Assembly: GCA_003645845.1 (NCBI GenBank)
Contig: QNCV01000007.1
Span: 1-21,766, forward strand
Length of the DNA: 21,766 nucleotides
Origin: Fidelibacterota bacterium
Lineage (GTDB): Bacteria > Fidelibacterota > UBA2242
Reading direction: 5' to 3'
Shown here piece by piece: positions 1 through 8,357 of this stretch (its first letter is position 1; each line of letters starts with the position of its first letter). The notes under the pieces were generated by a model. The model was not told the origin of the DNA. It saw nothing but the letters and a program-made list of their open reading frames with translations, and did no database searches. A program made the translations under genes and the position numbers.

Positions 1-758
1 AAATATGTCTTTTCCGGAGTGATAATTTTATTTTGTATCATACGGCTGCCTCCGGAGAAAGCATTATGATAAATATTCATCTCGTCATTTCCGGAACAGT
101 GATCATAGTAATCATTAATAACGTTCGCCGCGGCATGAGCAGTAATAGATCCGATCAGCGTTAGTAAGAACGTCCACCAATTCAGCATTCCCCTTTGGTG
201 AAAGGCAATTGAAGCACCCAAAATCACCGGTGCGATTGACGCCGTAAAAAAGGGCGCCCGCAAAATTGCAGAAATTAACTTTAACTTTAATAAAATCGTT
301 GAGACAAATCGCCTAATCAATTCATTCTCAACCGATAAGACAAGACTATCTTCTCTCTCATCATGTTGAATATCAATCCGACGTGGTAATACTTTCACTA
401 CCAATTTATCATTCAGTTCGCCCGATATCGGATGGTCTGGATATTTCCCGTTCCATTTTTCTAAAATCCTGTGAATTTCTTCATCATCAGTTATTTTCGA
501 TATTTCACCACTCAGAGAGACTGATCCCGAATCGGTCTCATCGTCACAAATGCAAACATTGACCAGATGATTAAAATTCAAATGGGCTGCGGTAATCGAT
601 TCACGGGAAATTACAAGAAAAAGATCAAGATCATCGTTGACAAATCGTGATTTTATGCTATGCCCTATGGATGTGACGGCTGTTGACACAACAACCGAGG
701 AGGCGTTATCTAATTGATTTATGGCATTTTTCCGAATATCTTTTTCAAAATTATTCAT
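1..758 (-). CDS. PNPOx-like domain fused to MenA/UbiA prenyltransferase (partial, runs off left edge)
   Basis: I translated this frame by hand. It is open from an ATG at 758 for 252 codons to the window edge, so only the N-terminal part is present. Residues ~1-140 resemble a pyridoxamine-phosphate-oxidase-like split beta-barrel: a strand pattern SSVVVSTA, then DLDLFLVISRES, and a VSLSGEISKITDDEE segment typical of the 'v.l.G.a..v.d.e' part of that fold. From ~160 the protein turns hydrophobic and reads as a UbiA prenyltransferase. It has the first Asp-rich motif NDYYDHCSGND at 215-225 (the MenA-type NDYxDxxSGxD) followed by an FSGGSR segment at 234-239. MenA-type enzymes prenylate 1,4-dihydroxy-2-naphthoate in the membrane during menaquinone synthesis. 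The start overlaps the end of the dinG-like gene by 8 nt (ATGAATAA), indicating translational coupling. The UbiA assignment is strong, the MenA substrate likely, and the role of the N-terminal domain unknown. Confidence 0.85.
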   Translation of the reverse strand, partial: MNNFEKDIRKNAINQLDNASSVVVSTAVTSIGHSIKSRFVNDDLDLFLVISRESITAAHLNFNHLVNVCICDDETDSGSVSLSGEISKITDDEEIHRILEKWNGKYPDHPISGELNDKLVVKVLPRRIDIQHDEREDSLVLSVENELIRRFVSTILLKLKLISAILRAPFFTASIAPVILGASIAFHQRGMLNWWTFLLTLIGSITAHAAANVINDYYDHCSGNDEMNIYHNAFSGGSRMIQNKIITPEKTY

Positions 759-3612
759 TAAAAAATAGTTCCATTTCCCGCTTTAAACTTTCCAGTGTGC
801 GGATTGAGATTGGCTTGACCGGAACAGAAGCTTTGAAAAAACGCCCATAGGACTTAGTATCAATCCGTTGGTCAAGATTAATGACGACTCCTCGATCTGT
901 ATTTGAACGAATCAATCGTCCAATCCCCTGACGAAATTTTAACACCGATTCCGGTATATAGTATTCATTGAAGGGATTTCCGCCGGATTTCCTGATTTTC
1001 TCAACATTGGCCTCAATGATTGGTTCCGAGGGTACCGGAAAGGGCATTTTTGTAATAATCAAAATTTCCAGGGCGTCGCCGACAACATCGACACCTTCCC
1101 AGAAACTGCTGGTTCCCAGCAACACGGACGCTTTCTCCTTTCGAAAACAATCGAGCAAACTTGTTCGTGAGCCCCCCACTCCCTGAGCAAGCAGTGTAAT
1201 TCCGGCTTTCTGAAATTCATTTTTTATCCGACGGCGCACGGCGCTTAAAGCAGAATATGAAGTAAACAGAACCAATATACCCTTATTGAAATTCCCTGCA
1301 ATATTGATTAACAGGTCCCCAATGGATTCGCTATCACCTTTTTCCGGCGGCCGGTGATAAGTGATAAACCGCATCTGTCGGGGATAATTAAACGGAGATC
1401 CCACTGCTACGGAATGAACATTTTCCATATCCATCCGCGCAAGCCCGGCTCTGTTTAGTATATATTCGAAAGAATCGCCGATTCGCATGGTCGCCGACGT
1501 TAATATTGTCGAATGTCTGTCTTTTAACACCTTTTCATACAATGTTTCCGATATATCCAAAGGTGTAAAAGCAAATTCAACGCCCGATTCATAAATGTTA
1601 GGATGAACTTCATACCAAAATATCAGGCTTTCGTCGTTGCCGGACAGGATCGTTCTGAAAGTTTTAAGATATTCTTCCAATCCTTCGATGACATTAACCA
1701 GTCTGATTCTCAGTTCATCAAAACCAGTAGGCAGTTCTTTAACCTGTTCATCAATTTTTCCCACGAGGGATTTGACTATTTCAATCGTGTTAGACAGTTC
1801 ATAGAGGAATGTCTGAGGTTCGGTTTTTAAATCAGGAAATTCAGCGGAAAATATTTTAAACCGCCTTTTCAGTGAATATCCCCTGTTTTTAGTCAATCTG
1901 CTTGCAGAATGTTGAAAAACGGCTTTAAAAAAAGTCTCGGCTGCAATTCTTAAATCACTGATCTGGTCTTTCAGACGAATTATATCACTTTCAACTTTCG
2001 CCAGCTTCTTAAACTGGCTCATCAACTGCTGAACATCCACAAGCAATCCGTGCTCAACCGGTTTTGTATTGAAGAGAGTTTTCAAGTAGGTCGATAGTAT
2101 TGCAATATTTATTTTGGCTGAAAAATAATTATATGAATTGCTTTCCAGATTATGCGCTTCATCGATAATTAATCCTTCATATTCGGGAATGACTGTATTG
2201 TTTGCGGCCGCATCGGATAATAAAAGCGAATGATTGACAACAATAATATCAGCCGAATTGGTATAAAACCGCACTTTCCCCAGATAGCATCCGTCATATT
2301 TTTGGCAGACACTTGTTGTGCAATATCCCGGTTCGGAACAGATCTCATTCCAGATCGAATAATACTGACTGCTTCTGAATCCGTTATTTTCGGATATATC
2401 ACCGGTTTTTGTATGTTTCAGCCAGATAATGATCGGAATTACAGCGGACCGGTTGGAAATATGGACTCTGTTGCCGATATCTGCCAGCAGACGGTTCCAT
2501 CGTGTCAGACAAATATAATTGGAACGCCCTTTAAGTAAAACAGCTTTGAAAGGCAGTTTGACCTTGTCACAAATAAAGGGAATTTCCTTGAAAAATATCT
2601 GCTCCTGAAGCGTCTTTGTGTTACTGGCTATGACCACACGCGAGTGATCCGGCGTTTGACTCTTCTGCCATAAAATTGCCGGAATCAGGTAGGCCAGTGT
2701 TTTCCCGACCCCTGTACCGGCTTCAATAACCGCCGATTTTCCTTCGTCAAGGGATTCCCAGACATATTCCGCCATTTGCAATTGCTGTTTACGGGATTCA
2801 AAATGATCCAGTATCCCGGATAAAATTCCCTTTTCACCGAAATACTGTTTAATCGTCGAATAATTGACGGGTCCCCATTTTTCCCGGGAACTGCCGACCG
2901 AAAAGCCATAAAGATTTAGCGGCGGATTCCAATCGACCTTAGGAACAGGTTTCTCTCCAAGGCTTTTGGATAAAACCAGTCGCTGAGCGGCATTGTGATA
3001 TAACCATTTATTCGGATCATCAGTATCCTTTAAAACAGCATTAATTGTCTGCAAAGTCTCAAGGTCATATTTGACAACCTCAGATATCAATTGCAAAAAT
3101 ATGCGACCGGTATTATAGGCATCCGTCTCCGCCCTATGGGCATTTTCAGAAGACAGGCCACAATATTCACTCACTGTTCCGAGCCGGTGGTTATGGAGAT
3201 AAAAATAAAATGCCTGAGACAACATAAGCGTATCATAAATTTGATTACGGGAAAACGCTTTTTTAAAATCCTTATGTCTTCGGCAGTAATGTTTCAGAAA
3301 ACCAAGGTCAAACTTTATATTGTGCGCGACAAGCGGTATCTCATCAAAGAAATCTATTACTTCCGGCAGCCGCTCTTCAAAAAGGGGTTTGCCCTTCAGC
3401 ATTTCCGGTGTTATGCCGGTTAAATCGGTAATTTCAGAACTGATAGATACCCGGGAATTACACAAAAAGGACAATGTTTTCGTGGCTTTCCCGTTTTCAA
3501 ACAGAATCGCCGAGAATTCAATGACGGTATCCTTTGACGGATCCAAACCGGTGGTTTCAAGATCAAAAGCAATGAATTTTGACAGATGTAGCTCTTTTAG
3601 AAGATCAGCCAT
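751..3612 (-). CDS. dinG: DinG-type exonuclease-helicase (DEDDh exonuclease plus XPD-like Fe-S helicase)
   Basis: 953 residues. The N-terminal ~170 residues form a DnaQ-like DEDDh 3'-5' exonuclease: FDLETTG gives D17 and E19, HNIKFD gives D102, and HRAETD gives H159 and D164. The rest is an XPD/DinG superfamily-2 helicase. Walker A EAGTGVGKT is at 297-305, DEAH at 484-487, an LTSATM motif at 704-709, GTSSFWEGVD at 833-842 and motif VI QGIGRLIR at 895-902. Between Walker A and DEAH, cysteines C368, C425/C431, C436 and C442 fit the [4Fe-4S] pocket of this family. The fused exonuclease is the architecture of Gram-positive-type DinG rather than E. coli DinG. All catalytic residues are present, so it is predicted to be an active cytosolic nucleic-acid repair enzyme. 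Its ATG directly abuts the TAG stop of the upstream geranylgeranyl-reductase gene (zero spacing), and its 3' end overlaps the next gene. It therefore sits inside a lipid-synthesis block by operon position only. Confidence 0.93.
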   Translation of the reverse strand: MADLLKELHLSKFIAFDLETTGLDPSKDTVIEFSAILFENGKATKTLSFLCNSRVSISSEITDLTGITPEMLKGKPLFEERLPEVIDFFDEIPLVAHNIKFDLGFLKHYCRRHKDFKKAFSRNQIYDTLMLSQAFYFYLHNHRLGTVSEYCGLSSENAHRAETDAYNTGRIFLQLISEVVKYDLETLQTINAVLKDTDDPNKWLYHNAAQRLVLSKSLGEKPVPKVDWNPPLNLYGFSVGSSREKWGPVNYSTIKQYFGEKGILSGILDHFESRKQQLQMAEYVWESLDEGKSAVIEAGTGVGKTLAYLIPAILWQKSQTPDHSRVVIASNTKTLQEQIFFKEIPFICDKVKLPFKAVLLKGRSNYICLTRWNRLLADIGNRVHISNRSAVIPIIIWLKHTKTGDISENNGFRSSQYYSIWNEICSEPGYCTTSVCQKYDGCYLGKVRFYTNSADIIVVNHSLLLSDAAANNTVIPEYEGLIIDEAHNLESNSYNYFSAKINIAILSTYLKTLFNTKPVEHGLLVDVQQLMSQFKKLAKVESDIIRLKDQISDLRIAAETFFKAVFQHSASRLTKNRGYSLKRRFKIFSAEFPDLKTEPQTFLYELSNTIEIVKSLVGKIDEQVKELPTGFDELRIRLVNVIEGLEEYLKTFRTILSGNDESLIFWYEVHPNIYESGVEFAFTPLDISETLYEKVLKDRHSTILTSATMRIGDSFEYILNRAGLARMDMENVHSVAVGSPFNYPRQMRFITYHRPPEKGDSESIGDLLINIAGNFNKGILVLFTSYSALSAVRRRIKNEFQKAGITLLAQGVGGSRTSLLDCFRKEKASVLLGTSSFWEGVDVVGDALEILIITKMPFPVPSEPIIEANVEKIRKSGGNPFNEYYIPESVLKFRQGIGRLIRSNTDRGVVINLDQRIDTKSYGRFFKASVPVKPISIRTLESLKREMELFFNE

Positions 3613-4791
3613 CTACGCAATATTCGAAAAAAGTTTTATCACATCAAACACAAGAGAAGGTTTATTTTTAACGGCTGCTTTAAATAACCTCAACAGCGAC
3701 ATTTTTTCCGGCGGAATCGGACTGAGCATACCAGCCAGATCATTGAAATCCTTGTCTGTCATTTTCACAGTATAGTCTTTTATTCGATAATATTTTCTAT
3801 GCTCGCTGCCGACTTCCTTATCCCAAACTTTTTTATATTCATCGAGCGCTTTTTTCGAATAATCACCTCTGCCAATAGCTTTGGCAGCGACTCTTCCGGC
3901 CATTTTTCCCGCCGCCATTCCCGATAAAATACCACCACCTGACATCGGATTCACCTGCCGGGCAGCGTCACCGACAATCATAAGATTGTCCGCCGTAATT
4001 TCTTTCAATGTATTGGCCACCGGTACGCCGCCGGCAACCGTCGTCATTGCTTTGGCATTCGGGTATTTCCTATGAACAAATTCTTCAAGTAATTGTAACG
4101 CCGTTTTCCCGTTGCTTATGGAAGCGTTATATCCCAGACCGACATTGGCACTGCTGTCGCTTTTGGGAAACACCCAGACATATCCGCCGGGCGCCAGTTC
4201 CGTTCCAAAATAAAATTCGATTCGCTCTTTAACAATATCGACACCCTCTAAAAACATCTGAGCGCAGGGTTCAATATCATAGTATTTTGTTTGGGTGTGA
4301 ATGCCGGCACAGCGGGCTATTCGGGATTCAACTCCGTCAGCGGCAATCACTATTTTCGCCGTAATTTCCTTTGCTACTCCGATATGAGTTACCTGAACAA
4401 CCGGTAATTTCCCCTCTTTAAATATCACTTTTGTGACATTGGCTTTTGTATAGACTTCAACCCCCTGCATCGCCGCATAGGCAGCCAGATCATGATCGAA
4501 AAGTCTCCTATTCAGAACAATACCATCGACCGGTAACGTTATATCTACATATTTTTCATTTGGGGCGACCAGACGAATTTTAGAAACGGTATTTGTAATC
4601 CACGACTCTTTGATTTCCGTATATTTGGAGAGTCCATTCAAGGCGGTTGCTTCGGCACAACGCACCGGAACGCCGATTTCGCGGTCACGTTCCAATAATA
4701 CCACAGAGGCACCCTGTTCGGCTGCATGACGGGCAGCCATACTACCTGCGGGTCCGGCGCCGACAACCACCACATCATAATTACTTTTCAT
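3613..4791 (-). CDS. Geranylgeranyl reductase family FAD-dependent oxidoreductase
   Basis: 392 residues from the ATG at 4791. This start is preceded by AAGGAG at a 7-nt spacing; an in-frame ATG at 4809 has that Shine-Dalgarno inside its coding sequence and is rejected. The N-terminus is an FAD Rossmann fold with GAGPAG at 11-16 and E34 as the likely ribose-binding acid. RCAEAT at 44-49 and GGYVWVFPK at 202-210 are hallmarks of the geranylgeranyl reductase family, and GDAARQVNPMSGGGI at 274-288 is the second FAD-contact segment. Family members reduce double bonds of prenyl chains, such as the chlorophyll phytyl tail, menaquinone side chains or archaeal ether lipids. Archaeal types often take electrons from ferredoxin. 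The gene overlaps the end of the ferredoxin gene just upstream by 11 nt, and a UbiA prenyltransferase lies before that, supporting a prenyl-chain saturation role. The exact substrate is not determinable here. Confidence 0.9.
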   Translation of the reverse strand: MKSNYDVVVVGAGPAGSMAARHAAEQGASVVLLERDREIGVPVRCAEATALNGLSKYTEIKESWITNTVSKIRLVAPNEKYVDITLPVDGIVLNRRLFDHDLAAYAAMQGVEVYTKANVTKVIFKEGKLPVVQVTHIGVAKEITAKIVIAADGVESRIARCAGIHTQTKYYDIEPCAQMFLEGVDIVKERIEFYFGTELAPGGYVWVFPKSDSSANVGLGYNASISNGKTALQLLEEFVHRKYPNAKAMTTVAGGVPVANTLKEITADNLMIVGDAARQVNPMSGGGILSGMAAGKMAGRVAAKAIGRGDYSKKALDEYKKVWDKEVGSEHRKYYRIKDYTVKMTDKDFNDLAGMLSPIPPEKMSLLRLFKAAVKNKPSLVFDVIKLFSNIA

Positions 4792-4978
4792 TGGCCTGCT
4801 CCTTCTCATTCCCGGAGCTCAATGCACCAAAAGGACATACGCCGATGCACAATTCACAATGCGTACAAGCATCATTGTCGATATATAAGCGGTTTTCATC
4901 CAGTGACATACAATCCGCCGGGCATACCGACAAACAAGTTCCACAAAGATCGCAAAGCAAAGGATTTATTTTAATCAT
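4781..4978 (-). CDS. Small 2x[4Fe-4S] ferredoxin
   Basis: 65 residues starting MIKINPLLC. Two full CxxCxxCxxxCP motifs are present: C9-C12-C15-C19 and C38-C41-C44-C48, each followed by P. This is the bacterial dicluster ferredoxin pattern; an extra C23 lies after the first motif. The chosen ATG at 4978 overlaps the UbiA stop by 8 nt (ATGATTAA). An in-frame ATG at 4996 would add six residues (MWMRNE) inside the UbiA gene and is less likely. The 3' end overlaps the geranylgeranyl-reductase start by 11 nt. Being translationally tied between a prenyltransferase and a reductase of a ferredoxin-using family makes it the probable electron donor to that reductase. The fold is certain; the partner is inferred from position. 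Confidence 0.92.
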   Translation of the reverse strand: MIKINPLLCDLCGTCLSVCPADCMSLDENRLYIDNDACTHCELCIGVCPFGALSSGNEKEQANEK

Positions 4979-5939
4979 TTCGTTTCTCATCCACATTAAA
5001 CGTTGGATACACCAGATTAAATCGGGCCATATAATAAATTTTACTCAGATAATAATTCACAAAAATAACCAGGAAAAATAAGGGGTATTCACAACTCAGC
5101 ATCAACCCAAGAAAGAGAATAGGAAAACGGATCGAGCGTAAAATCCAGGTATTAGAAGGCTTAATGATTGTAATTAAAAATAATGGCAGCGAAAGCAGAG
5201 CCGGAAGTGATATAATCGGGTCCTGATTATACAAGCTTAAAGCGAAACAGAGGGCCAACCATATCGATGCAAAAAGAACCGTATTGCGGTTACTGACTTT
5301 AACGGATATTGTCACCTTATTACTCTCCTCATCCCCTTTTTTATCGGGCAATGTCGTCAAGATTGCCACTGCTGTCCAGGCCGATAAATAGGGAATTGAA
5401 TATACAATGGCTCCCTTCAAGCCATAACCGCCTAATGTCCAACCCGATAAAAATAAAAACAGGCCACTAATGAAATTCACCAGAATTCCGAGTATCGGTT
5501 TATTTTTCCATTCAAAAGGCGGATAATTATAAACATAGCCACCGAACAAGACCAGCAAACCCATTAAGAGAAATATTTTAAAATCAACGAGCAGTAATAC
5601 GGCCAAACTGATAACAATTGAGCCAAGCGCAATTTTATTCGCGGTCTTAACCGGAACATATCCTTCTGAAATAAGGAAAAGTTTTTGGTTAATTTTATCG
5701 GTTTCAATATCCCTTGTTTGATTTAATATAAACGAAGAACCTGTGGCAAGAGTAACACAAATAAATGCCAGAATATTGGTGATATTCACCCGGGTACTCC
5801 ACCAGACAGGATTGTCATTGAAATACATGGCTCCACTTAAACCTGATAAGGTAATAATCCAGACAGGGAAAAAAAGCGTCGGCCTGAATATGAACAGGTA
5901 ATCCAGCGGTTTCAGATATTTATCGGGAATTTTTAGCAT
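4971..5939 (-). CDS. UbiA-family prenyltransferase (homogentisate/chlorophyll-synthase-like motif)
   Basis: 322 residues, strongly hydrophobic with about eight or nine membrane segments. The first Asp motif is NQTRDIETDKIN at 73-84 followed by ISEGYVPV, which aligns with the NQxxDIEIDKVN...ASGEYSV block of homogentisate phytyl/prenyl transferases and chlorophyll synthases. It does not match the NDYxD...SGxD block of MenA. The second motif is LPDKKGDEESNKVT at 197-210, matching PDxxGDxxxxxxT. Both sites bind Mg-prenyl diphosphate in the family, so activity is plausible. AGGAG lies about 8 nt upstream of the ATG, and the stop of purF is 16 nt before the start. The downstream overlap with the ferredoxin gene and the reductase after it suggests this enzyme makes the prenylated substrate that is then reduced. 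Acceptor could be an aromatic ring, quinone precursor or glycerol ether; UbiA membership is sure, substrate is not. Confidence 0.88.
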   Translation of the reverse strand: MLKIPDKYLKPLDYLFIFRPTLFFPVWIITLSGLSGAMYFNDNPVWWSTRVNITNILAFICVTLATGSSFILNQTRDIETDKINQKLFLISEGYVPVKTANKIALGSIVISLAVLLLVDFKIFLLMGLLVLFGGYVYNYPPFEWKNKPILGILVNFISGLFLFLSGWTLGGYGLKGAIVYSIPYLSAWTAVAILTTLPDKKGDEESNKVTISVKVSNRNTVLFASIWLALCFALSLYNQDPIISLPALLSLPLFLITIIKPSNTWILRSIRFPILFLGLMLSCEYPLFFLVIFVNYYLSKIYYMARFNLVYPTFNVDEKRND

Positions 5940-5955
5940 TACTTTCTCCTACTGA

Positions 5956-7305
5956 TTAATAATTTTCATCGGAATTTAGATATTTGCCGGTAAAACACGC
6001 AGTGCAAAAATGTTTGTCCGGCAGTGATGTTGATTCCAGAAGTCCTTTTACGCTAATATATTCAAGGCTATCTACTTCAAGATAATTTCTGATGGCTTCA
6101 ACATCTTTGTGATTGGCAATTAATTCCTCTTTTGAAGGAAAATCCATGCCGTAAAAGCAGGGATATTTTACCGGCGGCGAACCAATCCGGATATGGATTT
6201 CCCTCGGTTCTGCCTCTTTGATCATACGAACCAGCTTCTTCAGCGTGGTACCCCTTACAATTGAATCGTCAACAATCACAACTTTTTTATCTTTCAGCAC
6301 GCCGCCGATGGTGTTGAATTTGATTTTTACACCAAAATCCCGCATCTCCTGGGTCGGATGAATAAATGTTCGCCCGACATAGTGATTCCGAATTAAAGCC
6401 ATCTCAAAGCGGGCTGTCGATCGCTGTGAATATCCCAATGCCGTCGTATTGCTGGAATCGGGAACTGAAATGACAATATCTGCATCTTCCACCGGTTTTT
6501 CGATTGCCAGTATTTTACCGATTTTCCGCCGGGTTTTATCAACGTATTCACCGAAAATCCGACTGTCCGGCCGGGAAAAATAGACATATTCAAAAATACA
6601 GTGGCGAGGTTCGGGTTTGTGAATAGAATAAGTGATTTCTTTACCCCCGTCAAAAACAACCATTTCACCGGGATTTATATCACGCTCATACTTAGCGCCA
6701 ACCAGATCAAGGGCACAGGTTTCCGAAGTCACAATTGTCGTATCCTTATAACGCCCCAGACAAAGCGGTCGGAATCCGTAGCGGTCACGGGCAACAATCA
6801 TTTTGTCATTAATCAGAATCACAAGGGAATATGCTCCGTCAACCCGCCGCAACGCTTCCAGCATTTTATCTTCAACACTCTTTCCCCTGGAATGCACGAA
6901 TAGCTGAATAATATACTCAGTATCGGAGCTCGTCTGAAAAAGCGTGCCTTTCTCCTCCAATTCTTTTTGAATCGATCCGAGATTCACAAGATTTCCGTTG
7001 TGAGCAATGATGATTTGATTCCCCTTATAGTTGAATACCAGGGGCTGAATGTTAATCCGTGATTTTTCACCATGGGTAGAGTAACGGTTATGACCGATTG
7101 CACAGCGACCCGAAAGATTGTTCAGGTATTTACGGCTGGAAAAAACCTCTGAAACCAATCCCAGTCCCTTGTAAATGTTGACCTTGTGGTTGGCGTAGCT
7201 TGCAATTCCGACCCCCTCCTGTCCCCTGTGCTGGAGTGCATAGAGACACATATAGGCCATGGTAGAGGCTTCACTATTATTATATATTCCGACGATTCCG
7301 CACAT
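5956..7305 (-). CDS. purF: Amidophosphoribosyltransferase (first step of purine synthesis)
   Basis: 449 residues. PurF converts PRPP and glutamine to phosphoribosylamine in the cytosol. The protein begins MCGIVGIY, so C2 is the N-terminal nucleophile of the class-II glutaminase domain once Met is removed; there is no propeptide, unlike the Bacillus enzyme. The glutaminase domain shows HNRYSTHG at 72-79 and AHNGNLVN at 101-108. The phosphoribosyltransferase domain carries the PRPP loop VVIVDDSIVRGTT at 342-354. C236 (in RHCIFE), C383, C434 and C437 match the four ligands of the [4Fe-4S] cluster in the Bacillus-type enzyme, so this is the cluster-containing class. Length is normal. The start shares one base with the stop of the PHP gene (TAATG). 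No other purine genes are in the window, so it is separated from a classical pur operon. Confidence 0.97.
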   Translation of the reverse strand: MCGIVGIYNNSEASTMAYMCLYALQHRGQEGVGIASYANHKVNIYKGLGLVSEVFSSRKYLNNLSGRCAIGHNRYSTHGEKSRINIQPLVFNYKGNQIIIAHNGNLVNLGSIQKELEEKGTLFQTSSDTEYIIQLFVHSRGKSVEDKMLEALRRVDGAYSLVILINDKMIVARDRYGFRPLCLGRYKDTTIVTSETCALDLVGAKYERDINPGEMVVFDGGKEITYSIHKPEPRHCIFEYVYFSRPDSRIFGEYVDKTRRKIGKILAIEKPVEDADIVISVPDSSNTTALGYSQRSTARFEMALIRNHYVGRTFIHPTQEMRDFGVKIKFNTIGGVLKDKKVVIVDDSIVRGTTLKKLVRMIKEAEPREIHIRIGSPPVKYPCFYGMDFPSKEELIANHKDVEAIRNYLEVDSLEYISVKGLLESTSLPDKHFCTACFTGKYLNSDENY

Positions 7306-8357
7306 TATTTTTCCAGAATATTGATGTGATTAGAGTAAATCCAGCCCCGTTTTCCTTTCAGAACCTCAAGACGATAGACGCCCGGTTTTACGGGTATATC
7401 AATCTCAGTGGCTTTGCCTTTTTGAATCACTTCGCCATTGCGAATCAGCCGACAATGTCCCCGTTCCGGAAGAATCGCTTTCAATACCGGTCTGGTCATT
7501 ACACCCGATTCGCCCATCTGTAAAACCGACTTGCCGTCCTCAGCCCAAAATCTGAACCCTCGTGCATCGCCTCGTCGATAATTAGATATAAAGGTTCTGC
7601 CGCTGCGGATAATATCGAAGATTTTTTGTTCGGTCACCGGTATTTCTGCTTCCTGATCAAATTCATCGTCACAAAGCAGATGTGTCCGGATGGATTTGAA
7701 CATAATTTTGTAATCGAAGATTGCCTTAGTATAGAGCTTGAATAACTTTATTTTCGTAGCATGAACATCAACAGAGCCGATTCCCACGACTTTACGGGAA
7801 AGATTCGTTTTATCCCACCATGCCAGCAATCGTCGCGATGGAAAGGTGGAAAAACTGCGGGGATGAACGACATTCCAGTATTTGTTCAGTCCGGTTGTCA
7901 TTTCAAGCCAGTGAGACATCATATTCCAGACCTCGATGACTTCGATTTCCGCATAATCCAGATTTCCCCAGGGAATCGGCGGAAAACCGACAACCGACCG
8001 GTTGACATCCCGTTCTTCAAAGGGATGAGCCGCAACACCCAACGCGCCTTTCTCTTTCACAGCCTTGATATATTGTTCGTGATTATAATCCTCCGGGAGA
8101 GTTTCATTCAATCCAAAGGCCAGATAATGATGCTGATCATTCCGGTCATTGATTTCGTATCCCACCGATAAAAAAAGATCGTCGTGCCAGCCGGAAAAGC
8201 CTTTCTCCCGGCCTTTCAAAGTCATGTGGTCAGAGGCCAGCAGGTAATCCAGACCGGCTTCCTGTGCCGCTTTGATTATTTCCGGAAAGGTTCCACTTCC
8301 ATCGGAATAGACCGAATGAACATGAATACAGCCGATATATTCCCGGAAATCTTTCAA
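7305..8357 (-). CDS. PHP-domain metal-dependent phosphoesterase
   Basis: 350 residues. Metal-ligand motifs of the PHP fold appear in order: HVHSVYSD at 12-19 (H12, H14, D19), ASDH at 41-44, E68, HH near 76-77, AAHPFEE at 109-115, E142, and GSVDVHA at 194-200 with D197 and H199. The C-terminal ~90 residues (RPVLKAILPERGHCRLIRNGEV... to the end) look like a small beta-sandwich often seen behind PHP domains. Family members hydrolyse phosphoesters, for example histidinol phosphate or small nucleotides; the substrate here is unknown. The apparent start is a TTG at 8357 that overlaps the upstream TGA by 4 nt, with AAAGGG about 7 nt before it. The gene is tightly coupled to purF downstream, but I see no proof of a purine role. 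Confidence 0.87.
   Translation of the reverse strand: MKDFREYIGCIHVHSVYSDGSGTFPEIIKAAQEAGLDYLLASDHMTLKGREKGFSGWHDDLFLSVGYEINDRNDQHHYLAFGLNETLPEDYNHEQYIKAVKEKGALGVAAHPFEERDVNRSVVGFPPIPWGNLDYAEIEVIEVWNMMSHWLEMTTGLNKYWNVVHPRSFSTFPSRRLLAWWDKTNLSRKVVGIGSVDVHATKIKLFKLYTKAIFDYKIMFKSIRTHLLCDDEFDQEAEIPVTEQKIFDIIRSGRTFISNYRRGDARGFRFWAEDGKSVLQMGESGVMTRPVLKAILPERGHCRLIRNGEVIQKGKATEIDIPVKPGVYRLEVLKGKRGWIYSNHINILEK

Noticed and set aside
3320..3775. Plus-strand open frame of about 150 codons
   Set aside because: It lies antisense across the end of the well-supported reductase and the start of the dinG-like gene, has no recognisable domain and no ribosome-binding site.
4792..4809. Alternative start of the geranylgeranyl reductase at 4809
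   Set aside because: The AAGGAG that would serve the 4791 start lies inside this extension; the 4791 product begins right at the Rossmann fold.
4647..5081. Plus-strand open frame of 144 codons
   Set aside because: It is antisense to the reductase start, the ferredoxin and the UbiA end; the composition is a reflection of those genes.
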